A stretch of 64,000 bases of DNA from Bdellovibrionales bacterium (GTDB lineage: Bacteria; Bdellovibrionota; Bdellovibrionia; Bdellovibrionales; UBA1609): NCBI GenBank assembly GCA_016716765.1, contig JADJVA010000025.1, forward strand, positions 434,001 through 498,000, read 5' to 3'. The notes under the pieces are model-generated. The model was given only the letters and a program-made list of their open reading frames with translations, had not been told where the DNA came from and ran no database searches. Shown piece after piece: positions 35,425 to 44,009 of this stretch. Numbering within the stretch: position 1 is the first letter of the stretch; the number at the start of each line of letters is the position of its first letter. Made by a program: the position numbers and the translations under genes.

Positions 35425-36459
35425 ATGCTTTATCGGTTTATTTTGGGATTTTCAGTAGCCCTTTTAATTGGTACGTCCGCAATAGCAGGCAGGCCCCGAA
35501 AAGGTGAACCTTCTAGAGATCATTCGGAACCAAAGCAAACGATTAAGAAGAGAGAGGAAAAGGCAAATCAGGCCTTTCAGGCGGGTGATCATCGGAAGGT
35601 TGAAGAACTTCTTATTGGTCACTTGACTGAGATTTCGAAGTCCTCTCGTCTTTTGTTGGCTGATTCCCTGCATAGCGAAAAAAAGTACACAGATGAAATT
35701 CGCGTCTTAGAACTGACTATCAAGGAAAATGAATCTGACTATCTCGTATTAACAAGAAGAGGAGATGCCTACGCAGAATTGAAGAAGACTGATGAAGCGA
35801 TTAGTTCATACCGTTCGGCAATTAGCTCGAATCGAAAGTATTTTCCTGCGTACGAAAATCTTCTTTTTCTCTTTGAATCGACAAATAATTACTATGAAGC
35901 AAAGGTAATTCTTAAGGATATGTCGAACATATTCGGCGCAAAAAAAGAATTTTATCACAAGCTTTGTCGCTTGGATTCCCTTGACGGATACATTGACAGT
36001 GGATTGAAAAATTGTCTCGATGCGATTTATAGAGATCCGGACTATCCTGACTCTTATGTCTACCTTGCAAATAACTATCGTGATGCCGGCGAAAAAGTAA
36101 AGGCACAGAAGGCCTATGTAGAGGCAGCAAAGAAATTTCAGGGCTCTGAGTTTGTTCAGAGTGCGGCTGGCCGATATCACTTGGAGATTCAGGATAACCA
36201 TTCGGCATTTAAATATTTTAGCCAGGCCGTAAAATCTGATCCAGAATCGGTTCGAGCGCTAGTTGGATTGGCAAAAAGCGGTCTTGAGATTGGCGAATTC
36301 AAAGTTTCGCTAGATTCCTTCATGAAGGCCTGTAAGAGTGATAAGTCCGTAACAGGTGAGTTCCGGCACGCAGCAGCTCAGTTGCGGGTCAAACGCAATT
36401 ATAAGTGGAGTGGGGACTTTGAAGCAAAATCAACTTTGTGCCGAGTTGATGACAGGTAG
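35425..36459 (+). CDS. TPR-repeat protein at the head of the Tad cluster (TadD-like)
   Basis: 344 residues with a signal peptide (MLYRFILGFSVALLIGTSAIA) but no lipobox. About six tetratricopeptide repeats follow, for example TRRGDAYAELKKTDEAISSY and PDSYVYLANNYRDAGEKVKAQKAY. TadD, a TPR lipoprotein, supports secretin assembly in Tad systems; this protein could fill that role, though it lacks a lipid anchor. It lies upstream of flp with 256 bases of regulatory sequence between. Confidence 0.75.
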   Translation: MLYRFILGFSVALLIGTSAIAGRPRKGEPSRDHSEPKQTIKKREEKANQAFQAGDHRKVEELLIGHLTEISKSSRLLLADSLHSEKKYTDEIRVLELTIKENESDYLVLTRRGDAYAELKKTDEAISSYRSAISSNRKYFPAYENLLFLFESTNNYYEAKVILKDMSNIFGAKKEFYHKLCRLDSLDGYIDSGLKNCLDAIYRDPDYPDSYVYLANNYRDAGEKVKAQKAYVEAAKKFQGSEFVQSAAGRYHLEIQDNHSAFKYFSQAVKSDPESVRALVGLAKSGLEIGEFKVSLDSFMKACKSDKSVTGEFRHAAAQLRVKRNYKWSGDFEAKSTLCRVDDR

Positions 36460-36471
36460 GTGTATAGGCTT

Positions 36472-36507
36472 TTGACACTGTCTCATGTTGAAGCATAAGA
36501 GTGTCAA
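36472..36507 (+). promoter_or_regulatory. Inverted repeat upstream of flp
   Basis: TTGACACT (36472-36479) and AGTGTCAA (36500-36507) are perfect inverted copies separated by 20 bases. It lies just after the TPR gene and before the flp promoter, so it could be an operator or a transcript-end hairpin. Confidence 0.5.
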
Positions 36508-36532
36508 TTATTGCACGAAAGAAAGAGATTTC

Positions 36533-36560
36533 TTGAGGCTTTTCAGACCCATGCTACAAT
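36533..36560 (+). promoter_or_regulatory. Predicted sigma70-type promoter of flp
   Basis: TTGAGG (36533-36538) and TACAAT (36555-36560) are 16 bases apart. The predicted leader to the flp ATG is about 150 bases. Confidence 0.5.
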
Positions 36561-36578
36561 CAATTCATAGCGCATTTC

Positions 36579-36667
36579 ACGTTTATCAATCGCTAAACGT
36601 AGTTCGTGAATTCATAGGGCAAATAATTAAAAACATATAAATTCTTTAGGAAGTTACTGTCCTAAGG
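36579..36667 (+). promoter_or_regulatory. Structured 5' leader of flp
   Basis: Two hairpins: ACGTTTA/TAAACGT (36579-36585 with 36594-36600, eight-base loop) and CTTTAGGA/TCCTAAGG (36644-36651 with 36660-36667, one G-T pair). The second ends about 50 bases before the start codon. Confidence 0.45.
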
Positions 36668-36715
36668 CTCATGTATTGGTCGTCTTGTACCGATACAGAA
36701 ATAAGGGAGAACGCT

Positions 36716-36910
36716 ATGAAAGACCTCAAGAAATTCGCTAAAGCCATTTGGTCTGATGAATCAGGTCAAGGAGCAACAGAATATATTCTGCTCCTTGTGG
36801 TTGTTGTTGGACTTGTGATGCTATTTGGGCTGCGAATCAAAGGAATGGTTGGTGAGAAATTGAGCGATTTGGCTGGCGGAATGGGAAGTATTGTTCCTAC
36901 TGGTGAGTGA
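36716..36910 (+). CDS. flp: Flp-type major pilin
   Basis: 64 residues from the ATG at 36716 with AGGGAGA six bases upstream; a longer frame from 36671 lacks a ribosome site. The leader ends ...WSDESG, then QGATEYILLLVVVVGLVMLF: Glu +5 and Tyr +6 after the predicted cut, then a hydrophobic helix, as in Flp/type IVb pilins. The mature pilin is about 48 residues. It would polymerise into the Tad pilus fibre for adhesion or prey/host contact. Confidence 0.88.
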   Translation: MKDLKKFAKAIWSDESGQGATEYILLLVVVVGLVMLFGLRIKGMVGEKLSDLAGGMGSIVPTGE

Positions 36911-37027
36911 TTGTTTCTGAAGAATTTTTACTGGTCTTAGGCAATGAAGGACCTTCAATGAACGTATTGGAGGTTCTGCGTATGGCGTTTGTTGAATGCG
37001 GTTGACGCTCACATGGGGGGTTGTCTG

Positions 37028-37234
37028 ATGACCGTTGAACTGGTTTTGTTATTGGGACTTTATGCTTTCATCATCATGGGAGTGTTCCTTGGTGATTCTG
37101 GGCCTTTGGGAACATTTAAGAAATCCGGTCCACGTTTAGGAGCTCGAGTTGAGAGAAATATTTCAACTGGTTGGGGCTTTCGTAAAGCAACAGATGGCGA
37201 CAAGATCAATTGGTTAAAGCCAGGTGGGAGTTGA
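37028..37234 (+). CDS. Small membrane protein in the Tad cluster
   Basis: 68 residues from the ATG at 37028 behind a GGGGGG ribosome-like site; a start at 36989 is less likely. One N-terminal membrane helix (VELVLLLGLYAFIIMGVFL) and a basic, glycine-containing tail. No prepilin motif. It lies between flp and the prepilin peptidase, with the peptidase start one base after its stop, so it is co-translated. Function unknown. Confidence 0.65.
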   Translation: MTVELVLLLGLYAFIIMGVFLGDSGPLGTFKKSGPRLGARVERNISTGWGFRKATDGDKINWLKPGGS

Positions 37235-37235
37235 A

Positions 37236-37730
37236 GTGCAGACTGCATTGGCCGTGGGGCTGCCCACCACTATCCTATTGGCTGGTCTCATAGATGATCT
37301 TCGATCAGGTAAAGTTCATAACTGGCTCATCCTCAGTCTAGGATTAGTGACGATACTCACAGTTGGTATATTCATGCAGCTTTCTGGGATACATCAGGGA
37401 CTTTTGGGCTCAGGAATGGCGATTGTCCTGTGTATTCCTCTTTTTAAAGGCGGAATACTGGGTGGTGGCGATCTCAAACTGCTTACGATCTTTGGATTGT
37501 CTACGGATTGGAATACGGTTCTTTGGGTTTTAGTGTATTCGTTTTTTTGGGGAGCCTTGCTGGGACTGATCAGAGCTGCGCTTTCTGGAAATGCAATACA
37601 GCTATTGAAAAACACAATCAAACTGGCCCTGCCAAAAACAAAGAGAGAGGAGCTTCAACTACAAAGGATTCCTTATACGGTAGCTCTCGCCTTTGGCTGG
37701 TTGACTCAATTGAGCCTGGTCTGGAGCTAA
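37236..37730 (+). CDS. cpaA: Prepilin peptidase (CpaA/TadV)
   Basis: 164 residues from a GTG at 37236, chosen because AGGTGGGAG lies five bases upstream; an in-frame GTG at 37224 overlaps the previous gene. It shows the two aspartate motifs of A24 peptidases: LIDDLRSGKVHNW and GGILGGGDLKLL, set among about six helices. CpaA lacks the methylase domain of type IVa peptidases, matching this short length. It would cleave the Flp and TadE-like precursors encoded around it. Confidence 0.88.
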   Translation: MQTALAVGLPTTILLAGLIDDLRSGKVHNWLILSLGLVTILTVGIFMQLSGIHQGLLGSGMAIVLCIPLFKGGILGGGDLKLLTIFGLSTDWNTVLWVLVYSFFWGALLGLIRAALSGNAIQLLKNTIKLALPKTKREELQLQRIPYTVALAFGWLTQLSLVWS

Positions 37731-38015
37731 ATGATGAAAATATGGGCTTCAATTTCAAACTCTCTCAATTCAAATGAAAAGGGACAGTCAGTTATCGAGG
37801 CGATTCTGCTAGCCGTCGTGTTGTTGGGTATTACAATGTTTGTCACAAATTTCTTTAAAAAGGAAGAACTCATAAAAAAGATTATCTCCGGACCTTGGCA
37901 AAATTTGGCCGGGATGATTCAAAACGGAGTTTGGGCGCAACGGTCAGCTAGTATGCAGGTTCATCCCAATGTTCACAAGCGGCATGTATCGGTGAAGGGA
38001 GCTGCAGCAAAATGA
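37731..38015 (+). CDS. Flp/TadE-like minor pilin
   Basis: 94 residues starting at an ATG directly after the cpaA stop. The leader ends NSNEKG, then QSVIEAILLAVVLLGITMF: Glu +5 after the predicted cut but Ala at +6, with a single helix. The tail is basic with several His. At 94 residues it is larger than Flp and may be a minor pilin. It overlaps the next gene by four bases. Confidence 0.75.
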   Translation: MMKIWASISNSLNSNEKGQSVIEAILLAVVLLGITMFVTNFFKKEELIKKIISGPWQNLAGMIQNGVWAQRSASMQVHPNVHKRHVSVKGAAAK

Positions 38016-38653
38016 ATGTTCAAAAGCCACTTTCAGTTTTGAATTCAGAGAGAGGTATTTTAACGATCGATTTCATTTTTGCTTTTATTATGGTTATGGG
38101 ATTTGCATCTTTGATGTTTGCTCTGTCTTTGACTCTCACCTTAGTCGAGGTCACTCAGTACATTACATTTGCTTCAGCTCGAAATTTTTATGCGGCTCAC
38201 ATTGCTCCGCCTGCCCAGGAAGCCATGGCAACTAATAAATATGAAGAACTGACCAACCATCCCGTTTTTGCTCCACTTTATAGAAATGGTTGGTTTTCAA
38301 TTCAGCATCCTCCCATTGTCGGAGACATTTCCATAAAATTTCCTGAATACCAGCCAACGAATGCAGGTGACCCAAACCTATTTTGGGGTGTTGGCACTTC
38401 ATTTGTTGCGCGAATGCTTGATTTTAATATTCCTATTTACGGCTCCACCACAAATGAGGGGGATGGATCAGGCGACGGATTTAATACATTTATTGTTTCG
38501 TATCTAGGCAGAGAAGTGACTACGAACGAATGCGTAAATTTTTCGCGCAATCGGTGGATTTCGATTCGCAAGCTTTCGGCGATTGGGTCAGTGGGATATT
38601 CGGCGAACACATCTGATGGAGGCTATATGACCTTCACTGATAATGGGTGTTGA
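38012..38653 (+). CDS. TadE-like pseudopilin with Asp at +5
   Basis: 213 residues. The N-terminus NSERG is followed by ILTIDFIFAFIMVMGFASLMF. The +5 residue after the presumed cut is Asp, where Glu is almost universal in prepilins. A periplasmic domain of about 170 residues follows, with two Cys (ECVNF and the last residue) that could pair. It resembles TadE/TadF minor pseudopilins of Tad systems. Confidence 0.7.
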   Translation: MNVQKPLSVLNSERGILTIDFIFAFIMVMGFASLMFALSLTLTLVEVTQYITFASARNFYAAHIAPPAQEAMATNKYEELTNHPVFAPLYRNGWFSIQHPPIVGDISIKFPEYQPTNAGDPNLFWGVGTSFVARMLDFNIPIYGSTTNEGDGSGDGFNTFIVSYLGREVTTNECVNFSRNRWISIRKLSAIGSVGYSANTSDGGYMTFTDNGC

Positions 38654-38655
38654 AT

Positions 38656-39186
38656 ATGGGAATTAATAAAAGTGGTCTTTGGAGGAAGTTTTTCGATTGG
38701 TCGCCAAGGTTGCGAACTCGCGATAAGAACCAGAGAGGCATGGCGACCATTGAGTCTCTGCCGCTTTTGGTGATCTTTGCTGTTTTGATGAGCTATGGAA
38801 TGGGGCTATTTGGTGCCGTTCATACAGGTATTTTACAATCCATTGCCGCGCGCACCTACGCTTTTGAAACATTCAGAAACCGAACTAATCTTACTTTATT
38901 TAGAGAAAATTTAAGTGGATTGTCGGATCCATTGCAAACACAACTGTTTGGCATTCGATTTCACGCGGTATTGACTGAAATTCCAAGTCCGCAATCAGAG
39001 TTTTTTGCGTCCGAGCGACCTCTTGCTGTGGGACGTAATGTGGCGCAGACGGGCCGTGAGTTTAACATTCACAATCAAAATGTTTTTAATGGAATTGGAT
39101 TGAGAAACGAAACAGTTGAGGTGAGTCCTATTTGGATCATGGTGGGCTATGGAATCTGTTTATCTGCAGCATGTGGGGACAACTGA
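38656..39186 (+). CDS. TadE-like pseudopilin
   Basis: 176 residues from the ATG at 38656 (a GTG three codons upstream is possible). After a basic leader the motif NQRG-MATIESLPLLVIFAVLM has Glu at +5, giving a class III prepilin signal and one helix. The periplasmic part ends with two Cys (ICLSAACGDN). It is probably a TadE/TadF-type minor pilin that caps or primes the Flp fibre. Confidence 0.75.
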   Translation: MGINKSGLWRKFFDWSPRLRTRDKNQRGMATIESLPLLVIFAVLMSYGMGLFGAVHTGILQSIAARTYAFETFRNRTNLTLFRENLSGLSDPLQTQLFGIRFHAVLTEIPSPQSEFFASERPLAVGRNVAQTGREFNIHNQNVFNGIGLRNETVEVSPIWIMVGYGICLSAACGDN

Positions 39187-39204
39187 TGGAAGGAGCATTT
39201 TTAA

Positions 39205-40092
39205 ATGAATCAAAATGAAACAAGAACACTTTGGATAAGCGTGGGGGCAGCCCTCTTTTCTGTCTTTTTGCTTTACAGCTACACTCAAGAGAAAAGTGCT
39301 GAACTAACAAAAAAGTTTGGAGCCAAACAAAGAGTTGTAGTGGCTAACCAGGATATTATGGAAATGAATACGATCGATGAAACCATGCTTCAGGTGGTCG
39401 AAAAGCCAGTTGATTTTATTGAGCCAACGGCGCTTTCTAATCCTGAGCTCGCGGTCGGAAAGGTTGCCCTGGCTCCGATCAAAAAGGACGAGCAAATTTT
39501 GGAAAGCAAAATCATGGAGCCAGGTCCAGTGACGGGACTATCTTTGCAGGTCGCCCCCAGTAAACGAGCGGTAACCCTGCCCGTTGATGAAATGCGGGGA
39601 GTTGGAAAGTTGGTAAAGCCTGGTGATCGCATCGACATTATTGCCGCACTCGATGTCGGCAAGGGGCCTGCTCAAAGGCGTGAAGTGAAAACAATTATGC
39701 AAGATGTAATTATTTTGGCGACTGGTCTAAAAATATTTAATGAATTGCCACGCTTGTATGAAAAGCAGGGACGAGAGGACTTTATCAAGAACATTCGAGG
39801 CGATACGACCTTTACCAATATAACTGTTGAGGTATCTCCCCAGGAGGCGCAGGATCTTATCTATATTTTGTCAACTTCTCCGGGCTCTTTGTTTTTGACA
39901 TTGAGGCACCCCAGCGATCGGACTCCTCGGAGACTTCCGTCTTCCACGGTAGAATCAGTTTTAGGCAGGGTGACCGGCCCATTGCTCGCGGAGCAGCTAA
40001 GGGCGCCAACTGCGGCTTTACCACCACCACCGCCACCACTTCCCCCTGCCGCGTCCAAGAAAAAGGCTAAGGGCCCTTGGAAGGACTTATAA
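39205..40092 (+). CDS. cpaB: Flp pilus assembly protein CpaB (RcpC)
   Basis: 295 residues. One N-terminal membrane helix is followed by a SAF domain (RVVVANQDIMEMNTIDETML; PIKKDEQILESKI) and the CpaB core SKRAVTLPVDEMRGVGKLVKPGDRIDIIA. The C-terminus is Pro/Lys-rich (eight to nine prolines). CpaB is a periplasmic component that stabilises the secretin. It lies three bases before the secretin gene. Confidence 0.88.
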   Translation: MNQNETRTLWISVGAALFSVFLLYSYTQEKSAELTKKFGAKQRVVVANQDIMEMNTIDETMLQVVEKPVDFIEPTALSNPELAVGKVALAPIKKDEQILESKIMEPGPVTGLSLQVAPSKRAVTLPVDEMRGVGKLVKPGDRIDIIAALDVGKGPAQRREVKTIMQDVIILATGLKIFNELPRLYEKQGREDFIKNIRGDTTFTNITVEVSPQEAQDLIYILSTSPGSLFLTLRHPSDRTPRRLPSSTVESVLGRVTGPLLAEQLRAPTAALPPPPPPLPPAASKKKAKGPWKDL

Positions 40093-40095
40093 CGA

Positions 40096-41637
40096 ATGAT
40101 TTTGAGTAAGCTATCCAACGTATTCAAGGTCTCTGGCTTGAGGAAAAGGAGGAATTCTTTTGCCCTTTCGAGACTGATGATACTGGTGTGCCTGCTCAAT
40201 TATTCGGTAGAGGTTTATGGCGATGACAAGGCTGGCTATCCAGTAAAAGATCTCGCACTCTCAGTTGGAGTCTATCACGATGAGGTGATTCCCAATGCTC
40301 CAGCTAGCATCAGTCAATCCGGAACTTTTCGCGGAAAGACTCAGGTTCAGTACAATCCGGAGACGAAGACTCTCCGATTTTACCCTAAGCAGATAGGAAT
40401 TGCGACTCTGATCGTTCAGGATCCCGCCACTGGTGTCGTTCTTTATGAGTTTCATCTCGACATTAAAAAGACTGATCTTCGCAAGGTCGCCCGCGAAATA
40501 GGCGACCTTTTAGGTGACATTGAGGGGATCACGATCAAGATTTTGAACTCAAAAGTGATCGTGGATGGGCAGATTTTACTGCCTCGAGACATGGCGAGAA
40601 TTCACGCGGTAGTCAAGCAATACGGTGGATCTGCTGACACGCTTGTGGTTTTAAGTCCGGTTGCCCAACGCAAAATTGCTGAACTAATAGAAAGAGACAT
40701 AAATAATCCAGAAATCTCTGTTCGTGCGGTCAACGGGAAATTTATTTTGGAGGGTTTTGCCAACGATAAGCTTGAGAAGGATCGTGCAGAAATTATCTCG
40801 AAAACCTATGTGCCCGATGTTGTGGTTGATACAGCAGAAGCAGACAAAAAGATCCTTCCTCGCAAGGTTGATGTAGTGATCAACTTAATTAAGCTTAAGC
40901 CAGCGCCAGCCGAAGAACCAAAGAAGATTGTTCAATTGGTGGTCCACTACGTCGAATTGCAAAAAGATTACACGAAGGGATTTCGCTTTCAATGGACTCC
41001 AGACATTGGAGATTCATCGTCGATGAAATTCACAACAGGCGGGGATTCTACCGGTGGAGTGGTGTCGACAATCACAGGTACGATTTCAAACCTTTTGCCA
41101 AAGCTCAATTGGGCAAAGGAACATGGACACGCACGCGTCTTGCAGAGTTCCAGTTTGATTGTTCAAGATGGAAATCCTGGAATTATCAATTCTATTTCGC
41201 GCATTCCCTATCAAATAGTAAATGCTCAGGGCCAGCCATCTACTAACTTTGAGGAGACTGGCATTCGAACAAATATCACTCCAGCTATTTTGGGGGCACG
41301 ATCTGATAGTGTGCAATTGCAACTTAACTTTTCTGTTAAAAGTTTGATTTCCTACACGGATCAAGGACCTTTGACTTCCGCTCGAGAGGTTCAAACGGTC
41401 ATTGTGGTGCGCAGTGGTCAAAGTGCAGCCGTGGGAGGTCTGATCACTAATGATAGTGGAACGAATTACAATAAGCTTCCGGCCAATGCCAGTCGGAATC
41501 CAATTATATCGCTCTACGCATCGAAGGATTTTCGACGCAATCAGAGTCAATTTGTGATGTTTGTGACTCCGATTATCAAAAGTTCAGCCAGTGCCGGGTC
41601 TGAAAAAATTAAGCGTAAATTTCGATTGAATAATTGA
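40096..41637 (+). CDS. cpaC: Tad secretin (CpaC/RcpA)
   Basis: 513 residues with a signal-like N-terminal helix after a basic stretch. It has a pilus secretin N-domain (LSVGVYHDEVIPN...), two BON-like repeats (IKILNSKVIVDGQI; VRAVNGKFILEGFA) and a C-terminal secretin domain with HARVLQSSSLIVQDG...TGIRTNITPAI and VRSGQSAAVGGLI. It forms the outer-membrane gate for the Flp pilus. It follows cpaB by three bases. Confidence 0.9.
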   Translation: MILSKLSNVFKVSGLRKRRNSFALSRLMILVCLLNYSVEVYGDDKAGYPVKDLALSVGVYHDEVIPNAPASISQSGTFRGKTQVQYNPETKTLRFYPKQIGIATLIVQDPATGVVLYEFHLDIKKTDLRKVAREIGDLLGDIEGITIKILNSKVIVDGQILLPRDMARIHAVVKQYGGSADTLVVLSPVAQRKIAELIERDINNPEISVRAVNGKFILEGFANDKLEKDRAEIISKTYVPDVVVDTAEADKKILPRKVDVVINLIKLKPAPAEEPKKIVQLVVHYVELQKDYTKGFRFQWTPDIGDSSSMKFTTGGDSTGGVVSTITGTISNLLPKLNWAKEHGHARVLQSSSLIVQDGNPGIINSISRIPYQIVNAQGQPSTNFEETGIRTNITPAILGARSDSVQLQLNFSVKSLISYTDQGPLTSAREVQTVIVVRSGQSAAVGGLITNDSGTNYNKLPANASRNPIISLYASKDFRRNQSQFVMFVTPIIKSSASAGSEKIKRKFRLNN

Positions 41638-41720
41638 TAGCTGGTCATTTGGTCGAGTCGGGGTGATCAAGCCTCAGACTTTCCCTCTTTTTTCCGATAG
41701 GACGATAGGGGGAGCGTAAA

Positions 41721-44009
41721 TTGGCTATTCATGAAAATTGCCATTTGATTTGCGTCATGGGCGGTAAAGGTGGCGTCGGGAAAAGCGTTTTTGCAGCCAA
41801 CCTCGCTTGTACTCTGATGCTTGAAATGAGAGCAAAAACGCTTCTCATTGATCTAGATGCGAGGAGTTGTGGTGATCAGAATGTGATCACCGGGCTACGT
41901 CCGCAAAAGACGGCAGGCGATCTGGCCAACTTGAAGGTTTCTATCAACGCCCAAAGCCTTGGAACAATCGTAGCCCAACACGCATCTGGACTTCATTTCT
42001 TAGGCGCGGTGCAAACCCCTGATCAGGTCTTAGATGCCTCGCCCGAGTTGTTTAGGAAGCAACTATTTGTTCTCAGCCAAAATTATAAATTTATCGTGGT
42101 GGATCTAGGATCAGATATAACTCCCCTCCAATTGGGTATGATTGAGGATTCGAGTTCCGTCATCGTCGTTACAACTGCAGAAGTCTTAGCTGTGAATCAA
42201 ACTCGTAGAGTCATGAATGATCTTATGGCAGCAACTGTGCCTGGGGATTTATTTCAGATAGTTTTGAATATGGTCTCGCGTACCAGTATTGATCAAAGAG
42301 TGATTAGTCAGGGGCTAAGGCGACCAGTTATAGGATCTATACCTCAGGACGATCAAACGGCTTACACGGCTCTTCAACGCTCAACTCCTTTTGTTTTGAC
42401 TGCTCAAAATATTCCAATTACCTCGGCTTATCACGATATCGTAAGAGTGCTAACTGGCGGAATCATTCAAAAACTGAAAGGCTTGTCTCGCCCGCAAAAT
42501 TTGAAGTCCCTACCGACGACTTCCTCGTCAGGTGCCGCTCCCCAACTGAGGGCCGGGCATTCGGCTTCTCCAACGGAGAAGCCTCATCGAGAGTTGGATT
42601 TTCTCACGCAAATGAAGTTACAAATTCACAGTGAGCTGATCAAGGAGATGGATCTCAAGAAAGATTTGACAAGTTCAAAAGGTGATACAGCGAAGGAAAA
42701 GGAACTTCATTCAAAAACGCAACGAGTGATTACCCAGTTGGCCGATAAGCTTGGCCAGGGATTGCCCCGCGATCAACGGAGCCGAGTGATTAAAGAGGTT
42801 CTCGATGAGTCGCTCGGTTTGGGACCATTAGAGGACTTGCTTGCCGATCCAACTGTCACTGAGATCATGGTTAATGGGTCCAATAAAATCTATATCGAAA
42901 AGAACGGAAAGCTCACCTTGAGCACAGTGACCTTTACATCAAACCTTCAGCTGCGAAATGTGATTGAGAGAATAGTGACTCCATTGGGACGAAGGATTGA
43001 CGAGAAAACCCCCTACTGTGACGCTCGCTTAGCAGATGGAAGTCGAGTTAATGCAGTGATTGAGCCACTGTCAATCGACGGTCCAGCAGTTACTATTCGA
43101 AAGTTTCCTCAAGACCGCATTGTTCCTGATGACTATGTTCATCGATTTAAATCGATGACCCAGTCTATGGTAGACTTCATCAGAATTTGCGTGGAGGAGG
43201 GTCTCAATATAATTATTTCTGGAGGCACTGGGTCCGGTAAAACGACTTTACTCAATGTGATGTCGGGATTTATTCCGGCCAATGAGAGGATTATCACAGT
43301 TGAAGATGCTGCGGAACTACAGTTAAAACAAGAGCATGTTGTAAGATTAGAGACTCGGCCTGCAAACATGGAGGGCTCAGGAGAGATTTCGATCCGAGAT
43401 CTGGTTCGGAACTCCTTAAGAATGCGACCAGATCGGATCATTGTAGGAGAGTGTCGAGATGGAGCCGCTTTGGATATGCTGGCGGCTATGAACACAGGCC
43501 ATGATGGGTCCATGACCACTGTTCACGCTAATAACCCGAGGGAGGCCGTGTCTCGGTTGGAGACACTCTGTCTTATGGCTGGGATGGATCTTCCCGTAAG
43601 AGCCATTCGGGAGCAAATTGCTGGAGCTGTTGATCTTATTGTGCAGATATCAAGAATGAGTGATGGTAGTAGAAAACTGGCAAGTATTACGGAAGTCGTC
43701 GGAATGCAGGGTGAAGTGGTAACTCTTCAAGAAATTTTCCGTTTCAAGGAGGAGGGCTTCGATAAAAATCGAAAAATTATAGGGACCTTTCAGGCGATGG
43801 GACTCATTCCCACATTCATTGAGAAATTCGAAGCGCGTGGAGTTACCATACCAAGGAATTTATTTACTACAAACACCACAGATGCTTCAACAAATGCCGG
43901 TCAGGTTGCGAATTCTCAGGGAGGTCCCCGTCCGCGGGTGTCTCCGCAAATCAATTCGCGAATGACGAGGTCGAATCCGACAAAAAAGGTGGGAGGAGAA
44001 GAAACATGA
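41721..44009 (+). CDS. TadZ-TadA (CpaE-CpaF) fusion: MinD-like ATPase joined to the pilus assembly ATPase
   Basis: 762 residues from a TTG with GGGGGAG seven bases upstream. Residues 1-265 are a ParA/MinD-type TadZ domain with deviant Walker A GGKGGVGKS and LLIDLDARSCGD; no receiver domain precedes it. A Ser/Thr-rich linker (about 270-310) leads to a TadA/VirB11-type secretion ATPase: LGPLEDLLADPTVTEIMVNG, Walker A GGTGSGKTT near residue 501, MRPDRIIVGECR and the HDGSMTTVHAN box. These are usually separate proteins that place the machinery at a pole and power pilus assembly. Confidence 0.9.
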   Translation: MAIHENCHLICVMGGKGGVGKSVFAANLACTLMLEMRAKTLLIDLDARSCGDQNVITGLRPQKTAGDLANLKVSINAQSLGTIVAQHASGLHFLGAVQTPDQVLDASPELFRKQLFVLSQNYKFIVVDLGSDITPLQLGMIEDSSSVIVVTTAEVLAVNQTRRVMNDLMAATVPGDLFQIVLNMVSRTSIDQRVISQGLRRPVIGSIPQDDQTAYTALQRSTPFVLTAQNIPITSAYHDIVRVLTGGIIQKLKGLSRPQNLKSLPTTSSSGAAPQLRAGHSASPTEKPHRELDFLTQMKLQIHSELIKEMDLKKDLTSSKGDTAKEKELHSKTQRVITQLADKLGQGLPRDQRSRVIKEVLDESLGLGPLEDLLADPTVTEIMVNGSNKIYIEKNGKLTLSTVTFTSNLQLRNVIERIVTPLGRRIDEKTPYCDARLADGSRVNAVIEPLSIDGPAVTIRKFPQDRIVPDDYVHRFKSMTQSMVDFIRICVEEGLNIIISGGTGSGKTTLLNVMSGFIPANERIITVEDAAELQLKQEHVVRLETRPANMEGSGEISIRDLVRNSLRMRPDRIIVGECRDGAALDMLAAMNTGHDGSMTTVHANNPREAVSRLETLCLMAGMDLPVRAIREQIAGAVDLIVQISRMSDGSRKLASITEVVGMQGEVVTLQEIFRFKEEGFDKNRKIIGTFQAMGLIPTFIEKFEARGVTIPRNLFTTNTTDASTNAGQVANSQGGPRPRVSPQINSRMTRSNPTKKVGGEET

